Source of the DNA: Adhaeribacter aerolatus
Lineage (GTDB): Bacteria; Bacteroidota; Bacteroidia; Cytophagales; Hymenobacteraceae
Length of the DNA stretch: 64,000 nucleotides
Direction: 5' to 3'
Assembly (NCBI RefSeq): GCF_007991635.1
Contig: NZ_BJYS01000026.1
Location: 1-64,000, forward strand
Positions 1-8,962 of this stretch are shown here, in pieces. The notes below the pieces were generated by a model. The model saw only the letters and a list, made by a program, of their open reading frames with translations, ran no database searches and was not told the origin of the DNA. Positions within the stretch are counted from its first letter, which is position 1. Every line of letters starts with the position of its first letter. The position numbers and the translations under genes were made by a program.

Positions 1-540
1 GCCGAATACCCCGAAATACTTGTGCGATTGCAGGCAACTTACCAGGATTATACTTTGGTGCAGCTTGACCGGGTATTTTACCAGCAGCACTATTTTGTAT
101 TAAAAGAAAACGGCGAAATAATAGCGGGTGTACAAGCCAACCCGGTGGCGTGGCACATCGTGCACATGCCCGGCCTTACCGGCAAAATTGTAATGCAAGT
201 TTTACCCTACGTGCCCGTTCTTAACCGATTAATAAATCCACGGAATCATCAATTTTTAGCCTTGGAAGCCGTTTACGTAAAACCGGGCCGCGAAAAAGAA
301 TTATTAACTTTATTGGAGAGCGTATTAGCTTACTTTGGCTATACCTCGGCATTGCTGATGCTGGATGTAAACTGCCCGCTGCGCCAGCAACTGAAAAACT
401 TAGGTAACCTTGGCCTGATGAATACCCTTAACAAAAGCATTTATACCCAAGTTATGGTTAAACCAAACGGCATCACTCCACAAGAAATCAAAAGCTACCC
501 CGAGCAGCCTATTTATGCTTCAGCTTTTGATTTTAGTTGA
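1..540 (+). CDS. GNAT-like protein, C-terminal part (5' end outside window)
   Basis: The reading frame is open from the first base of the window, so the gene starts upstream; the first possible internal start is a GTG at 22. The visible part has a beta-strand/helix pattern resembling the second half of a GNAT acyltransferase: GEIIAGVQ near the front, then LEAVYVKPGREKELL followed by an amphipathic helix and ALLMLDVNC. No catalytic residue can be assigned without the N-terminus. Substrate and partners are unknown. It is followed by about 100 bases of spacer and then a gene on the opposite strand. GNAT membership is inferred from pattern only and is moderately sure; it could be an uncharacterised protein conserved in the phylum. 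Confidence 0.6.
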   Translation, partial: AEYPEILVRLQATYQDYTLVQLDRVFYQQHYFVLKENGEIIAGVQANPVAWHIVHMPGLTGKIVMQVLPYVPVLNRLINPRNHQFLALEAVYVKPGREKELLTLLESVLAYFGYTSALLMLDVNCPLRQQLKNLGNLGLMNTLNKSIYTQVMVKPNGITPQEIKSYPEQPIYASAFDFS

Positions 541-639
541 GGTGCTTCACAAGCTGATTACTATAACAGAACAAGGAGTTCTACTATGATAACTATAGCT
601 TTCGTTACCTTTTTTGAATAAGAACAAATACTTTCCTTA

Positions 640-849
640 TTATTTAGGAAAGTTACAATCTTGCATATAAGAGAATAAGGCTGTCAGATGTTCTTTGCTT
701 AAGCGCGGGTAGTTATCTAATATTTGCTGCTCGGTCCAGCCTTGAGCCAATAGTCCAACCAAAAACTCAACCGATATTCTGGTACCTTTAAGAGTAGGTT
801 TGCCAACTATAATATTCTTGTCTTCTACAATATATTCCTGCCAATTCAT
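640..849 (-). CDS. DUF433 domain protein, antitoxin-like, without visible toxin
   Basis: This 69-residue protein matches the DUF433 pattern along its length: an IVGKPTLKGTRISVEF segment, then GWTEQQILDNYPRLSKEHLTAL, a winged-helix-like DNA-binding fold. Family members usually act as antitoxins (VapB45-like) encoded next to a PIN-like DUF5615 toxin. Here the downstream side (below 640) holds only about 100 bases before the end of a gene on the other strand, and the upstream side has about 100 bases before an unrelated large gene, so no partner is visible. It may be an orphan antitoxin or a stand-alone regulator. The DUF433 call is strong; the function is inferred from the family. Confidence 0.85.
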   Translation of the reverse strand: MNWQEYIVEDKNIIVGKPTLKGTRISVEFLVGLLAQGWTEQQILDNYPRLSKEHLTALFSYMQDCNFPK

Positions 850-951
850 AAGTTATTATACGCAATAATCAAGATTATACTTAAAAAATGTTCTGTGTTA
901 CCAGTTAAGTGAAACGTAACTTGCAGCAGAAATTATTAACTATCAATTATA

Positions 952-2712
952 TTAAATATTGCTTTCAGAATTATTGATATTAGGTGATATTTGAAGCACT
1001 TCCAAAAGACTTCCTATATACCCTTTGCTGTATCCTTGTGAGATGTTGTTTTTATAATCCAACTTAATTTCATCAAAACTTGAGAATGAATTTATAAATT
1101 CATTTATATCAGCACTTTTAGAGGCTTTCTTTTCCTGTCTATTAATTCTTTTATGATACTCATCAAGTAAGTCTTTGAATTTAATGCGATTTTCAGCTAA
1201 GTTCAGGAAGTTACGATAGAAGAACTCAAAATCAATCATAGTAATATCACGTACTTGAGCTAATTCCAGTTTATTCTCAGAAAAATAGCTTTCAAATTCT
1301 TTTCTGAAATGTTTGTTCAAATAATTATTTATACCAGGCATTGAGTACATAAAGTGAGTATAAACTAAAATTGGATACACCACAATATTCCTTTTCTTAA
1401 TTCCTTCTTCTATGAAATCATCAGACTTATAAGGCTTAATATTTAACTCTTTAACCTGTTGAAGAAGTTGTCTTATACCTTTATTTTTACCTGAATTATT
1501 AGAAATAAACTTTGAATCAATATCAGCTTTAATCTTTTTATAATCAGAAGAATGTATTACATCTGCAGGCATTAAGCAATCTTTAAATTCGAATAAATAA
1601 ATATATTTACCTTGTCTGTAATAACAATCTGGTAAACCGTCAGATATTTTATTATCAAAGATTAACTTAGAACCTTTTTTACTAAAAGACTTTCTGATAA
1701 TATTTTTAAACAGCAAATCTTCTGATATAGCTGTTGCTGTGTAATTTTTAAAATCTGGAAAGGATTTGAATTTACTATTTATTCCTGATCGAGCGTAAAA
1801 ATCAAAAAGCATACCTAGATTCACTTGATTATATAGAAAATTCCAATACATAACCAAATATGTACTTTTATCAATTTTAAGCAACGGCTTTTTCCTAATA
1901 CCTAAGAAATCTATTTGTAATTTTTTATCATTTTGAAATTCTAATAAATCTATTGATAAAAAATCAAGAAAAGGTTCAAATTCGGACTTAGCTATAATAC
2001 TAAAATTTCTAAAATTCAATTCAATATTAGAATCAAAGCTTATTTTAACTAATTCTATAAAATCAAATACATATTGCCAAAAATTATTCTTGCCAACTTT
2101 AGAGAGAAAACTCTTAACATATATTTGTGTGTCTTCATTTCTATATAAATGGTCAAATGTTACCAATGATTTAATAGCCTGAAATATCGGTTCGACTTTA
2201 TAACTAAAATCAAACTGCTTTATAAAAAATGGCCATGTCTTTATCTGGAAAAACTGCTCTTTCTCTTCATTATCCAAAGGCTTTCCATTAAATATATTTT
2301 TGCTTTCATCATTAACCTTTTGAATAATTATCAAATAAGATTTAAAGACTCTGAATTCCTGTTCAGGATTAGTATCTTCAATATGAAAATTGCGAAAATT
2401 TAGCAGCTCGTACTCTATAAAAGTGGTTGTATAAGCAAGATTAAATAAAGGAAAAAACTTTTTTCCCTCTTTTACAAAGGGGTAAAAACTTTTGAATATT
2501 TGATTTTTTTGTTTTTCAGTAAACCTTTTTGTTACAAATCGAAATAATTTAAGTTGGGTATCCTCATCTCTATCCTCCAAAAATAACTCTGCATTGATTG
2601 CAGATAATAGCGCAATTACTGCTTTCGAAGGTACGTCAGCAATTAAGTCTTTTATTTCAGGTGGTTCCTCACCAAAAACGTCTGCATAAGACGGTATTGC
2701 AACAAGCTCCAT
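952..2712 (-). CDS. Uncharacterised large protein with PD-(D/E)XK nuclease signature
   Basis: I do not recognise this 586-residue protein as a named family. The first 330 residues are helical and rich in Phe, Lys and Asn, with no signal peptide or membrane segment. Residues 331-430 look like a PD-(D/E)XK nuclease core: E331 in a helix (SEDLLFKNIIRKSF), D362 in GLPDCYY, then a hydrophobic strand ending in E375-F-K377, and a following helix GIRQLLQQV around 412-420 that resembles the motif IV Q helix. The C-terminal 150 residues are again helical. The DNA is clearly more AT-rich than the neighbours, which suggests transfer. It is a lone gene, divergent in character from the alpha-2-macroglobulin gene just upstream on the same strand. 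A role in defence or DNA processing is plausible but unproven. Confidence 0.7.
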   Translation of the reverse strand: MELVAIPSYADVFGEEPPEIKDLIADVPSKAVIALLSAINAELFLEDRDEDTQLKLFRFVTKRFTEKQKNQIFKSFYPFVKEGKKFFPLFNLAYTTTFIEYELLNFRNFHIEDTNPEQEFRVFKSYLIIIQKVNDESKNIFNGKPLDNEEKEQFFQIKTWPFFIKQFDFSYKVEPIFQAIKSLVTFDHLYRNEDTQIYVKSFLSKVGKNNFWQYVFDFIELVKISFDSNIELNFRNFSIIAKSEFEPFLDFLSIDLLEFQNDKKLQIDFLGIRKKPLLKIDKSTYLVMYWNFLYNQVNLGMLFDFYARSGINSKFKSFPDFKNYTATAISEDLLFKNIIRKSFSKKGSKLIFDNKISDGLPDCYYRQGKYIYLFEFKDCLMPADVIHSSDYKKIKADIDSKFISNNSGKNKGIRQLLQQVKELNIKPYKSDDFIEEGIKKRNIVVYPILVYTHFMYSMPGINNYLNKHFRKEFESYFSENKLELAQVRDITMIDFEFFYRNFLNLAENRIKFKDLLDEYHKRINRQEKKASKSADINEFINSFSSFDEIKLDYKNNISQGYSKGYIGSLLEVLQISPNINNSESNI

Positions 2713-2730
2713 TTATACAATAATTTAAAT

Positions 2731-5700
2731 TTACCTCACCCTAAACACCCCACCTCCACTATACGAATGATACTCCGCATTATACATGGCATCGGCACCA
2801 ACGGGGCCTAACTGGAAATTGCCTTGGGTAATGGCGCGGACTTGGTAGTAAAAATATTGGGGTTGGGGGCGGGCGGTGGCGTAGAGGTTAATGCGGTCGT
2901 CGCGGATATCGGTGTAGTCGGGGCGATCGGGTTTCTGGTCATTCAGCCAATTAAATTCGCGTTCGGTTAGCAGGCGCGGGTTCTCAATTTCGAAGCCGGC
3001 GGGTAGCAAATCGGTAATGGCTACATTGGGTATATTGCGGCCGTCGAGCGATTGCAGCGCGATGCGCACCACCACCAAATCGTTTTGCTTAACCGTATTG
3101 TTTTGTATTTCGTGGCCGTTGCGGTCGAGAAAGGTCCGGCGTACCTGCAGGAAATTATCTTCGGGCTTATAACTGCCGCTCTGGCTAATACCTTCCACTT
3201 CCCAGAAATAATACAGCGTGCCTTTGCCGCTGGTTTGAATATTTAGGTTGCCGCTGTTCAGTTTATTTGCCAGCGACACATCTTTGCCCGAGAAGGAACC
3301 AATATTTTTACCGTTCTGGGTTATTGTGGCGGTAAGATTACCCTGGCTGCGGCGGGCCATTTTGCCCAATGCCATCAGGGCAAAAGCGCGTTCCTGGGTA
3401 TTGTACCAGCGGGTAGAGCGTAACTCCTGCGATAAATGCCGGGCCAAGGTGCCAATTTGTGCGTTATCCGGGTCGGCTTCGAGTAAGCCATTCAGCGAAA
3501 GTGCCATATCGCGGGTAACAGAATAAAAGCTGCCATCGAGGGCGCGTAAGGCACTTTCGCCGGTAAAGCTGCGGGGCAATAGCTGGTTAAAACTTTCGCG
3601 GCGGCCCGAAAGGGCGTAAGTGCTGGCGAGCAAATACCGGGCATCGAGCGAGAGCAGTTCGGGTTTGGCTTTGTAGTAGTTCATGGTGGCCCAGTCGGGT
3701 TGCTGGGCCAGGCTGAGCACGTACAGCGAATACGTATTTTCGTGAGCCGCGATAAATTTGCTTTGCACCTGCCGACTAACGTTGTAGAACCGATATTCTT
3801 CCATGCCCTTGGTTTTTACTTTGCGTTGCAAGTAAGTCAGGGCTTTTTCCAGTACGGCTTTGTTTACGGGGTAACCGGCTTTGCGGGCTTCGAGCAGAAA
3901 ATGGCTGGCGTAGGCACTGGACCACCAATCGGTATCGGTACCGCCGGGCCAGTAAGTGAAACCGCCATCGTACTGCTGCATGGTTTCTATTTTAATAATT
4001 GCTTCCTGTACTAAATAATTCGGGTTGTACGTGCGGGCATTCCGGTTCTGCTGCAATGATTTGGCTAAGTCGGAATAATACAGCAGCGGGAAAGCTTTGG
4101 AAACTGTTTGTTCCAGGCAGCCGTGCGGGTATTGTAGCAAAAAAGTAATATCATCGGTGAACTGGGCAATGGGTGAGCTGCTCACCACCAAACGCGAAGC
4201 AGTAGAAGCCGGAATAAAATCATGCGAAGGACTTATGGTAGTACTGGCTACATCTTTTAAAGAGCCGGCTCCGGTAAGTTTGGTTAATGGCGCAATGGGC
4301 CGCACGGTAATATCGGTTTGGTTGCTGAATTTTTCACCGAGCGCATTTACGCCTACCGTTACGGAAGCCTGCCCGATGCCCGCACTGGCTACCAATTTAT
4401 ATACCACCTGGGCTTCGCTGTTAGGCTTAAGCGTAGCCGATTGGCCTGCCTCGCCCACTACCCGGAGCGGCCCGGTAACCGAAATATTACTACTGGCGGT
4501 GGCAGGTTTAGCGGTGGTATTGCTCAAGGTTACGGGCACCAGCAAGGTATCTTTCGGACTAACAAACCGCGGCAAGGCCGTACTGATAACCACCGGGTCC
4601 GACACGCGCATGGTTTTATCGGCGGAGCCAAAGGCACTATTTTTATAGGCCACGGCCATAATGCGTAAAGCGCCCGAGAACTCCGGAATAGTCACGTTTA
4701 CTTTTGCTTCGCCGTTGCTATTGGCTTTCAGGTGGCCGCTCCACACCGATACTAATTTTACCCGTTTGGAGGTAAGCGGATTGACACGTTTGGCTAAATC
4801 GAAACCATCGCCCCCAAAGCTGGACCGGCGGCCGGTGAGTTCCGGAAACAGGAAAGGGTACAAATCATAAGCATTTACTTCCAGGGCACGTTTCTGGTAG
4901 AAAAAGTCGTGCGGGTTGGGGGTTAAGTAATCTTTTAGTTGCAGAATCCCTTCATCTACCACGGCAAGGGTTACTTCAGCACCGGGCGCGGTGCGTACGC
5001 TTACCGGTTGTACCCGTTTAGAGCGCGACACTTCGGGGGCGGTAATGGCTACAGCTAACTGCGTATTCTTCTTGGTAACCGATAGTGGCACAAAGCCCCG
5101 AGCAATGGTAAGCGGCAAGGTATTATCTTTTATTTGCCGCAGCGCCGTGGCCGTAATGTACATCGTGGGCAAATATTCGTCTTTAATGGGCAGGGTAAGT
5201 GAAGCGGCTTTTTTATCGGTTTGGAGGTAGTGGTAGCTTAGCACTTTGTCGCGCTCTACGGTTACCAGTATTTTGCCGGCAAAAGGCGCTTTAAACAATA
5301 TTTTGGCTTCGTCGCCAACTTCGTACGTGGCTTTGTCTAAGGAAATATCTACTTCGCCTTCGTTGTTTACTTCAAACGAGGTGCTTTCGGTATCGCCCCA
5401 GCCGTAGGCGTAGAACTTTTGGGCCACGTAGTTAAAAGAACCCGGCCGCATTACCCTAATTTCGTATTCGCCGGAAGAAACCGGCGTGAAATTAAAGGTG
5501 GTGCCGCTAGCCGGAATAGTTAATATTTTGCTGCTGATAATATTTTCCTTGCGTTGCGATTTATAACCGTACCGCTCCACCGACCGCTCAATGATTGATT
5601 CGTAGGTAAACCGCACTAGTTGCACCCGGGCAGTAGCCGCCATGGGCTTTCCGTTTTGGTTTACCGCCAGCAACGGAATGCGCATGGCTTGCCGCGTACT

Positions 5701-8163
5701 CACGTATTCATCAAAATTTTTAATGCCGTAAAAGGCCGCTTGGGTGCTTACTTCAAACTTACTGAGGCGGTTTACCGGCCGGCTCGTTTCGTCGAAAACC
5801 GTGGTGTACAAAGCGCCATCCAGCAGGCCAATATCCTGGTAGCCGGTGAGGGCAAACGTTTCCCGGCCTTGTCCCTGCGCATCCGTCTGGCCTTGGCGCA
5901 CACTGTTCTGAATATCTATCGAGCCAGCGGTTACAATATCAAAGGTATAATCGAGGTAATTTTTGGGTTCAAAAACCTTCTTTTTCAGGCTGAGTTGCAG
6001 TTCGTAATCACGGCCCACGGCCGGCGGACCAAATAAATTATAAGCCGTAAAGCTGGCTACCAAACTATCCGGCGCTTTAAAAAGAGTTTTGTTGAGGGTA
6101 GGGGTTACTTTCAGGCGGTCGGGCATAAACTCTTCCACGCCAATTTTGCTATTGTTCAGCAGCACATCGTTGCCCGAGTAAACCTCTAAAGTATAAGTGC
6201 CAGTTACCGTAGTGGTGGGCAACTCAAATGTAAATTCGCAGGCGCCCTGGGCGTTTAGTTTACCTTTCAGGCTCCGGAATTCTTTGCCGGTAGGCAGCAG
6301 CATTTTTATTTTAACCGGCAGCCCGGCTACCGTTTTCCAATCCGGTGTCCGGATTACGGTATTCACGTGCACCACATCGCCGGGACGGTACAGGTTGCGG
6401 TCGCCGTAAATAAAAGCATCGTACGGAATATCGTTCAGGCGCTTGCCGCTCACTTCAAACCGCGAGGTATTTACCTGGGTCTGACTGTAAGGTAAATAGG
6501 TAAAATCCTGACCCAGTCGCGCAGTAATCATGCCTACTTTAAAATCAGGAGCCGTTTTATCAATTTCCATAAAGCGGGCTACGCCGTCCTGGTTGGTAGT
6601 GGTTTTATAAATTACCTGGTTGCTGGTGCTGATAAACCGCACTTCCACGCCGGACTGCACCTTCGCCTCCCGGATAGAGTTTGCAAATACGGTTACCTCG
6701 TTCCGGCCTTGCTTCGCAATTAAACCAATATCCGAAACCGAAATAATTTTAGAATCGCCGAGCCATTTTTTATCGGTGCTGGTAACCGTGAGCACGTACA
6801 GGCCTTTAAACTCGCTGTCGAAATCGAGGTCGTTCAGGTTTAAGTTCAGGAGGTAGGCGTTGCCTTGTTTCTGCAGGCTTTTGGTGTCGTACTCGCGCTC
6901 GAAAATAGTGTTGCCGTTGGTTTCATCTACCGGGTAGTAGCTCCACTCGTTGTATTCGTCGGCTTCTTCGTCGTAATGGCCGTTGTATTGCTTGCCTTCG
7001 CGCAGTACCCGCAAAATATTGTTTTCGTAAACCCGGCCAATGCTTACCTTCAGGCGCGGCACCCCAACTACATTTAGGGCAATATTGCGGGCACCCTGGC
7101 TGCTCAGGTAAATGCTTTTGCTGTTTACAAAACTAATACCCGGCCGCACCGCCGCAAACGAAACCGAATGGGTGTAATCTTTGCCCAGTTTAGCTCCTTC
7201 CAGGCCGGTCAGGTTTTTAGAGATGGTTAGGGTGTAGGTATTGGCCTGTGGAATAGCGCCTTTTAGCACAAAACCGCCTTCCTGTTCTTCCAGGCTAAAA
7301 CTTACCCGCGGTTCTATTTTTATTTGGTCGTACAAATTATCCATCCGCACCGGTTGGGTAGTAGCCACAAAAATCTGTTCCTGCCCTTCCACCACGCTGG
7401 CCGTTACTTCCGATACCTGCAAATATTGCCGGCTGGGCAGTAATATTTCCTGCGCAATTGCTTCTTTGGTACGGTACGCGCTTCCGGACGTGGTTAAGCC
7501 AGGAGTAATATTAACTCGTATGGGTGTGGCATCGCGGTTGGAATTAACCACACTTTTTAACTTAACCGCAATGTTTTTGCCGTTTGCCGTTACCAGTTCT
7601 ACGGGTACTTCTTTAGCACCCTGGTACACGTGCAAATTATCCCGTAAGGAAGCAAAAGTTACCGGGTAATTAAACGTTAGGCCTAAGCGGGCTTCCAGTT
7701 CATTAGGGCTGTTTTCGATTTTGGCCCAGTAAGCTTTTGCATCGCCTAAGTTCAGGTACGGCGTATGAAACCGAAAAACCTCGTCCGTGGCAATTTTATA
7801 TTTCTTCTCGCTGTGCCGCAGGAGTTCGGGTGAAAGTTCGGCCTGAAAACTGGTACTGGGAGCAAAAGGCTGCAGCGGTGAGAAAACCAGTTCGTTCGGA
7901 GCGGTCCATTTAAAGCGGCCTTTTACCGCGGGCGTAAAGTTCAGGTAATTGATGGTATCCCATTGTTGTAAGCGTGCTTCCGGCACCAGGGCTTTATCGA
8001 AGGTAAAAACCAGGTTTTGCTCCTGCTGTATCTCCTCGGCGAAGTTTTTATGTTCTACCCGAAGCTCGTTGCTTTTGCTGCGGCAGCCTGCAATCATACA
8101 GGTTAAAACCAGCAGCCGGAAGGTTAATTGTAAGGTAGCGGAAAAGGGTTTACGGAAATCCAT
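2731..8163 (-). CDS. Alpha-2-macroglobulin family lipoprotein (thioester type)
   Basis: This 1810-residue protein has a lipoprotein signal with lipobox MIAGC near residue 27, so it is probably anchored in the periplasm or outer membrane. An MG2-type domain with YRPGD lies near residue 595. The thioester motif CLEQ, in the context PHGCLEQTVS, is at about 1349-1352 and is followed by an alpha-helical toroid-like region with SSAYASHFLLEA. These are the marks of bacterial alpha-2-macroglobulins, which trap proteases by covalent thioester attachment as a broad protease inhibitor. Many bacteria place it beside penicillin-binding protein 1C. Here the downstream neighbour is instead the AT-rich nuclease-like gene, only 18 bases away. 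Length is within the usual range. The start codon is supported by the signal sequence. Confidence 0.93.
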   Translation of the reverse strand: MDFRKPFSATLQLTFRLLVLTCMIAGCRSKSNELRVEHKNFAEEIQQEQNLVFTFDKALVPEARLQQWDTINYLNFTPAVKGRFKWTAPNELVFSPLQPFAPSTSFQAELSPELLRHSEKKYKIATDEVFRFHTPYLNLGDAKAYWAKIENSPNELEARLGLTFNYPVTFASLRDNLHVYQGAKEVPVELVTANGKNIAVKLKSVVNSNRDATPIRVNITPGLTTSGSAYRTKEAIAQEILLPSRQYLQVSEVTASVVEGQEQIFVATTQPVRMDNLYDQIKIEPRVSFSLEEQEGGFVLKGAIPQANTYTLTISKNLTGLEGAKLGKDYTHSVSFAAVRPGISFVNSKSIYLSSQGARNIALNVVGVPRLKVSIGRVYENNILRVLREGKQYNGHYDEEADEYNEWSYYPVDETNGNTIFEREYDTKSLQKQGNAYLLNLNLNDLDFDSEFKGLYVLTVTSTDKKWLGDSKIISVSDIGLIAKQGRNEVTVFANSIREAKVQSGVEVRFISTSNQVIYKTTTNQDGVARFMEIDKTAPDFKVGMITARLGQDFTYLPYSQTQVNTSRFEVSGKRLNDIPYDAFIYGDRNLYRPGDVVHVNTVIRTPDWKTVAGLPVKIKMLLPTGKEFRSLKGKLNAQGACEFTFELPTTTVTGTYTLEVYSGNDVLLNNSKIGVEEFMPDRLKVTPTLNKTLFKAPDSLVASFTAYNLFGPPAVGRDYELQLSLKKKVFEPKNYLDYTFDIVTAGSIDIQNSVRQGQTDAQGQGRETFALTGYQDIGLLDGALYTTVFDETSRPVNRLSKFEVSTQAAFYGIKNFDEYVSTRQAMRIPLLAVNQNGKPMAATARVQLVRFTYESIIERSVERYGYKSQRKENIISSKILTIPASGTTFNFTPVSSGEYEIRVMRPGSFNYVAQKFYAYGWGDTESTSFEVNNEGEVDISLDKATYEVGDEAKILFKAPFAGKILVTVERDKVLSYHYLQTDKKAASLTLPIKDEYLPTMYITATALRQIKDNTLPLTIARGFVPLSVTKKNTQLAVAITAPEVSRSKRVQPVSVRTAPGAEVTLAVVDEGILQLKDYLTPNPHDFFYQKRALEVNAYDLYPFLFPELTGRRSSFGGDGFDLAKRVNPLTSKRVKLVSVWSGHLKANSNGEAKVNVTIPEFSGALRIMAVAYKNSAFGSADKTMRVSDPVVISTALPRFVSPKDTLLVPVTLSNTTAKPATASSNISVTGPLRVVGEAGQSATLKPNSEAQVVYKLVASAGIGQASVTVGVNALGEKFSNQTDITVRPIAPLTKLTGAGSLKDVASTTISPSHDFIPASTASRLVVSSSPIAQFTDDITFLLQYPHGCLEQTVSKAFPLLYYSDLAKSLQQNRNARTYNPNYLVQEAIIKIETMQQYDGGFTYWPGGTDTDWWSSAYASHFLLEARKAGYPVNKAVLEKALTYLQRKVKTKGMEEYRFYNVSRQVQSKFIAAHENTYSLYVLSLAQQPDWATMNYYKAKPELLSLDARYLLASTYALSGRRESFNQLLPRSFTGESALRALDGSFYSVTRDMALSLNGLLEADPDNAQIGTLARHLSQELRSTRWYNTQERAFALMALGKMARRSQGNLTATITQNGKNIGSFSGKDVSLANKLNSGNLNIQTSGKGTLYYFWEVEGISQSGSYKPEDNFLQVRRTFLDRNGHEIQNNTVKQNDLVVVRIALQSLDGRNIPNVAITDLLPAGFEIENPRLLTEREFNWLNDQKPDRPDYTDIRDDRINLYATARPQPQYFYYQVRAITQGNFQLGPVGADAMYNAEYHSYSGGGVFRVR

Positions 8164-8398
8164 AACTTAGTTGGGGAGGGTAAAAAGGCCGGTTTTATTG
8201 TTTTAAATGTAGAAATATTCTAGATTTAAAACGTAGAGGAGGTATACTTTATTTCTGCTATATTTATTGCTAGTTTAGGAGTAGGAAGAATACCGGAATC
8301 TTTAAGGGGCAAATATTTTACATCTGAAAATAGTATTTTTCGTTAATTAGAATAAATATCAGATAGAAATTAAACCAGAATCATTTAAATTAAGCCAA

Positions 8399-8605
8399 AT
8401 GAAAGCGTTAGAGTTCTCAACAAGAATAGCAGACAATAACATAGAAATTCCTGAATACATACGTCTGCAACTAAAGAATGAAAGCAAGCAAATAAAGGTG
8501 ATATTATTAATTCAGGAATCGGAAGATAGTGAGTGGGAGAAAGAAACTACGCAACAATTTTTAAATGGCTATGATGCCGCTGATTCTGTTTACGACAATT
8601 ACTAA
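8399..8605 (+). CDS. Probable antitoxin of PemK/MazF-type pair
   Basis: This 68-residue protein ends exactly where the toxin gene begins: its TAA is directly followed by the toxin ATG. The N-terminus (KALEFSTRIADNNIEIPEYIRLQL) resembles the short beta-strand DNA-binding segment of antitoxins. The C-terminus is acidic and likely disordered (QESEDSEWEKETTQQFL), as is usual for the part that wraps the toxin. I infer that it neutralises the downstream toxin and represses the pair's promoter. No closer family name can be given from sequence alone. Confidence 0.75.
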   Translation: MKALEFSTRIADNNIEIPEYIRLQLKNESKQIKVILLIQESEDSEWEKETTQQFLNGYDAADSVYDNY

Positions 8606-8935
8606 ATGAGACATTACGAGTTTGGTGAAATTGTCTTACTGAAATTTCCTTTTACCGGTGGAATAGGCTATAAAAAACGTCCTGCTTTAATTTCGTTTGA
8701 TAGTGGCGATGCTGATGTAATTGTAGCACGGGTAACCAGCCAGGCTAAAATTGATTGGTACGACATAGTTGTAAGACATTGGCAGACCGCGGGTTTAAAA
8801 CTTCCTTCTATCGTGCGATTACATAAAATTGCTACTCTTGAAAAACCATTAATTGACCAAAAGATCGGTCTGCTACAAGCAACTGATGCAATTGAAATAA
8901 GAAGGCTCATAGCAGAAATTTTGAAAAGTATATAA
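8606..8935 (+). CDS. PemK/MazF family toxin (endoribonuclease)
   Basis: The 109-residue protein has the PemK/MazF SH3-like pattern: FGEIVLLKFPFTGG at the N-terminus, KKRPALIS as the conserved RPAL/V strand, then DVIVARVTSQ, and a C-terminal helix. Toxins of this family cut mRNA and ribosomal RNA precursors at short motifs, causing growth arrest when the antitoxin is lost. It is translationally coupled to the upstream antitoxin gene with no spacer. It converges on the GH97 gene, whose stop lies about 30 bases downstream. The sequence looks intact. The cleavage motif cannot be predicted. Confidence 0.85.
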   Translation: MRHYEFGEIVLLKFPFTGGIGYKKRPALISFDSGDADVIVARVTSQAKIDWYDIVVRHWQTAGLKLPSIVRLHKIATLEKPLIDQKIGLLQATDAIEIRRLIAEILKSI

Positions 8936-8962
8936 GTAATTCGGCAGTTAATACCCAAACAA

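Noticed and set aside
3052-7669. Several plus-strand frames opposite the macroglobulin gene
   Set aside because: They are antisense shadows; the minus strand has one long frame with domain structure.
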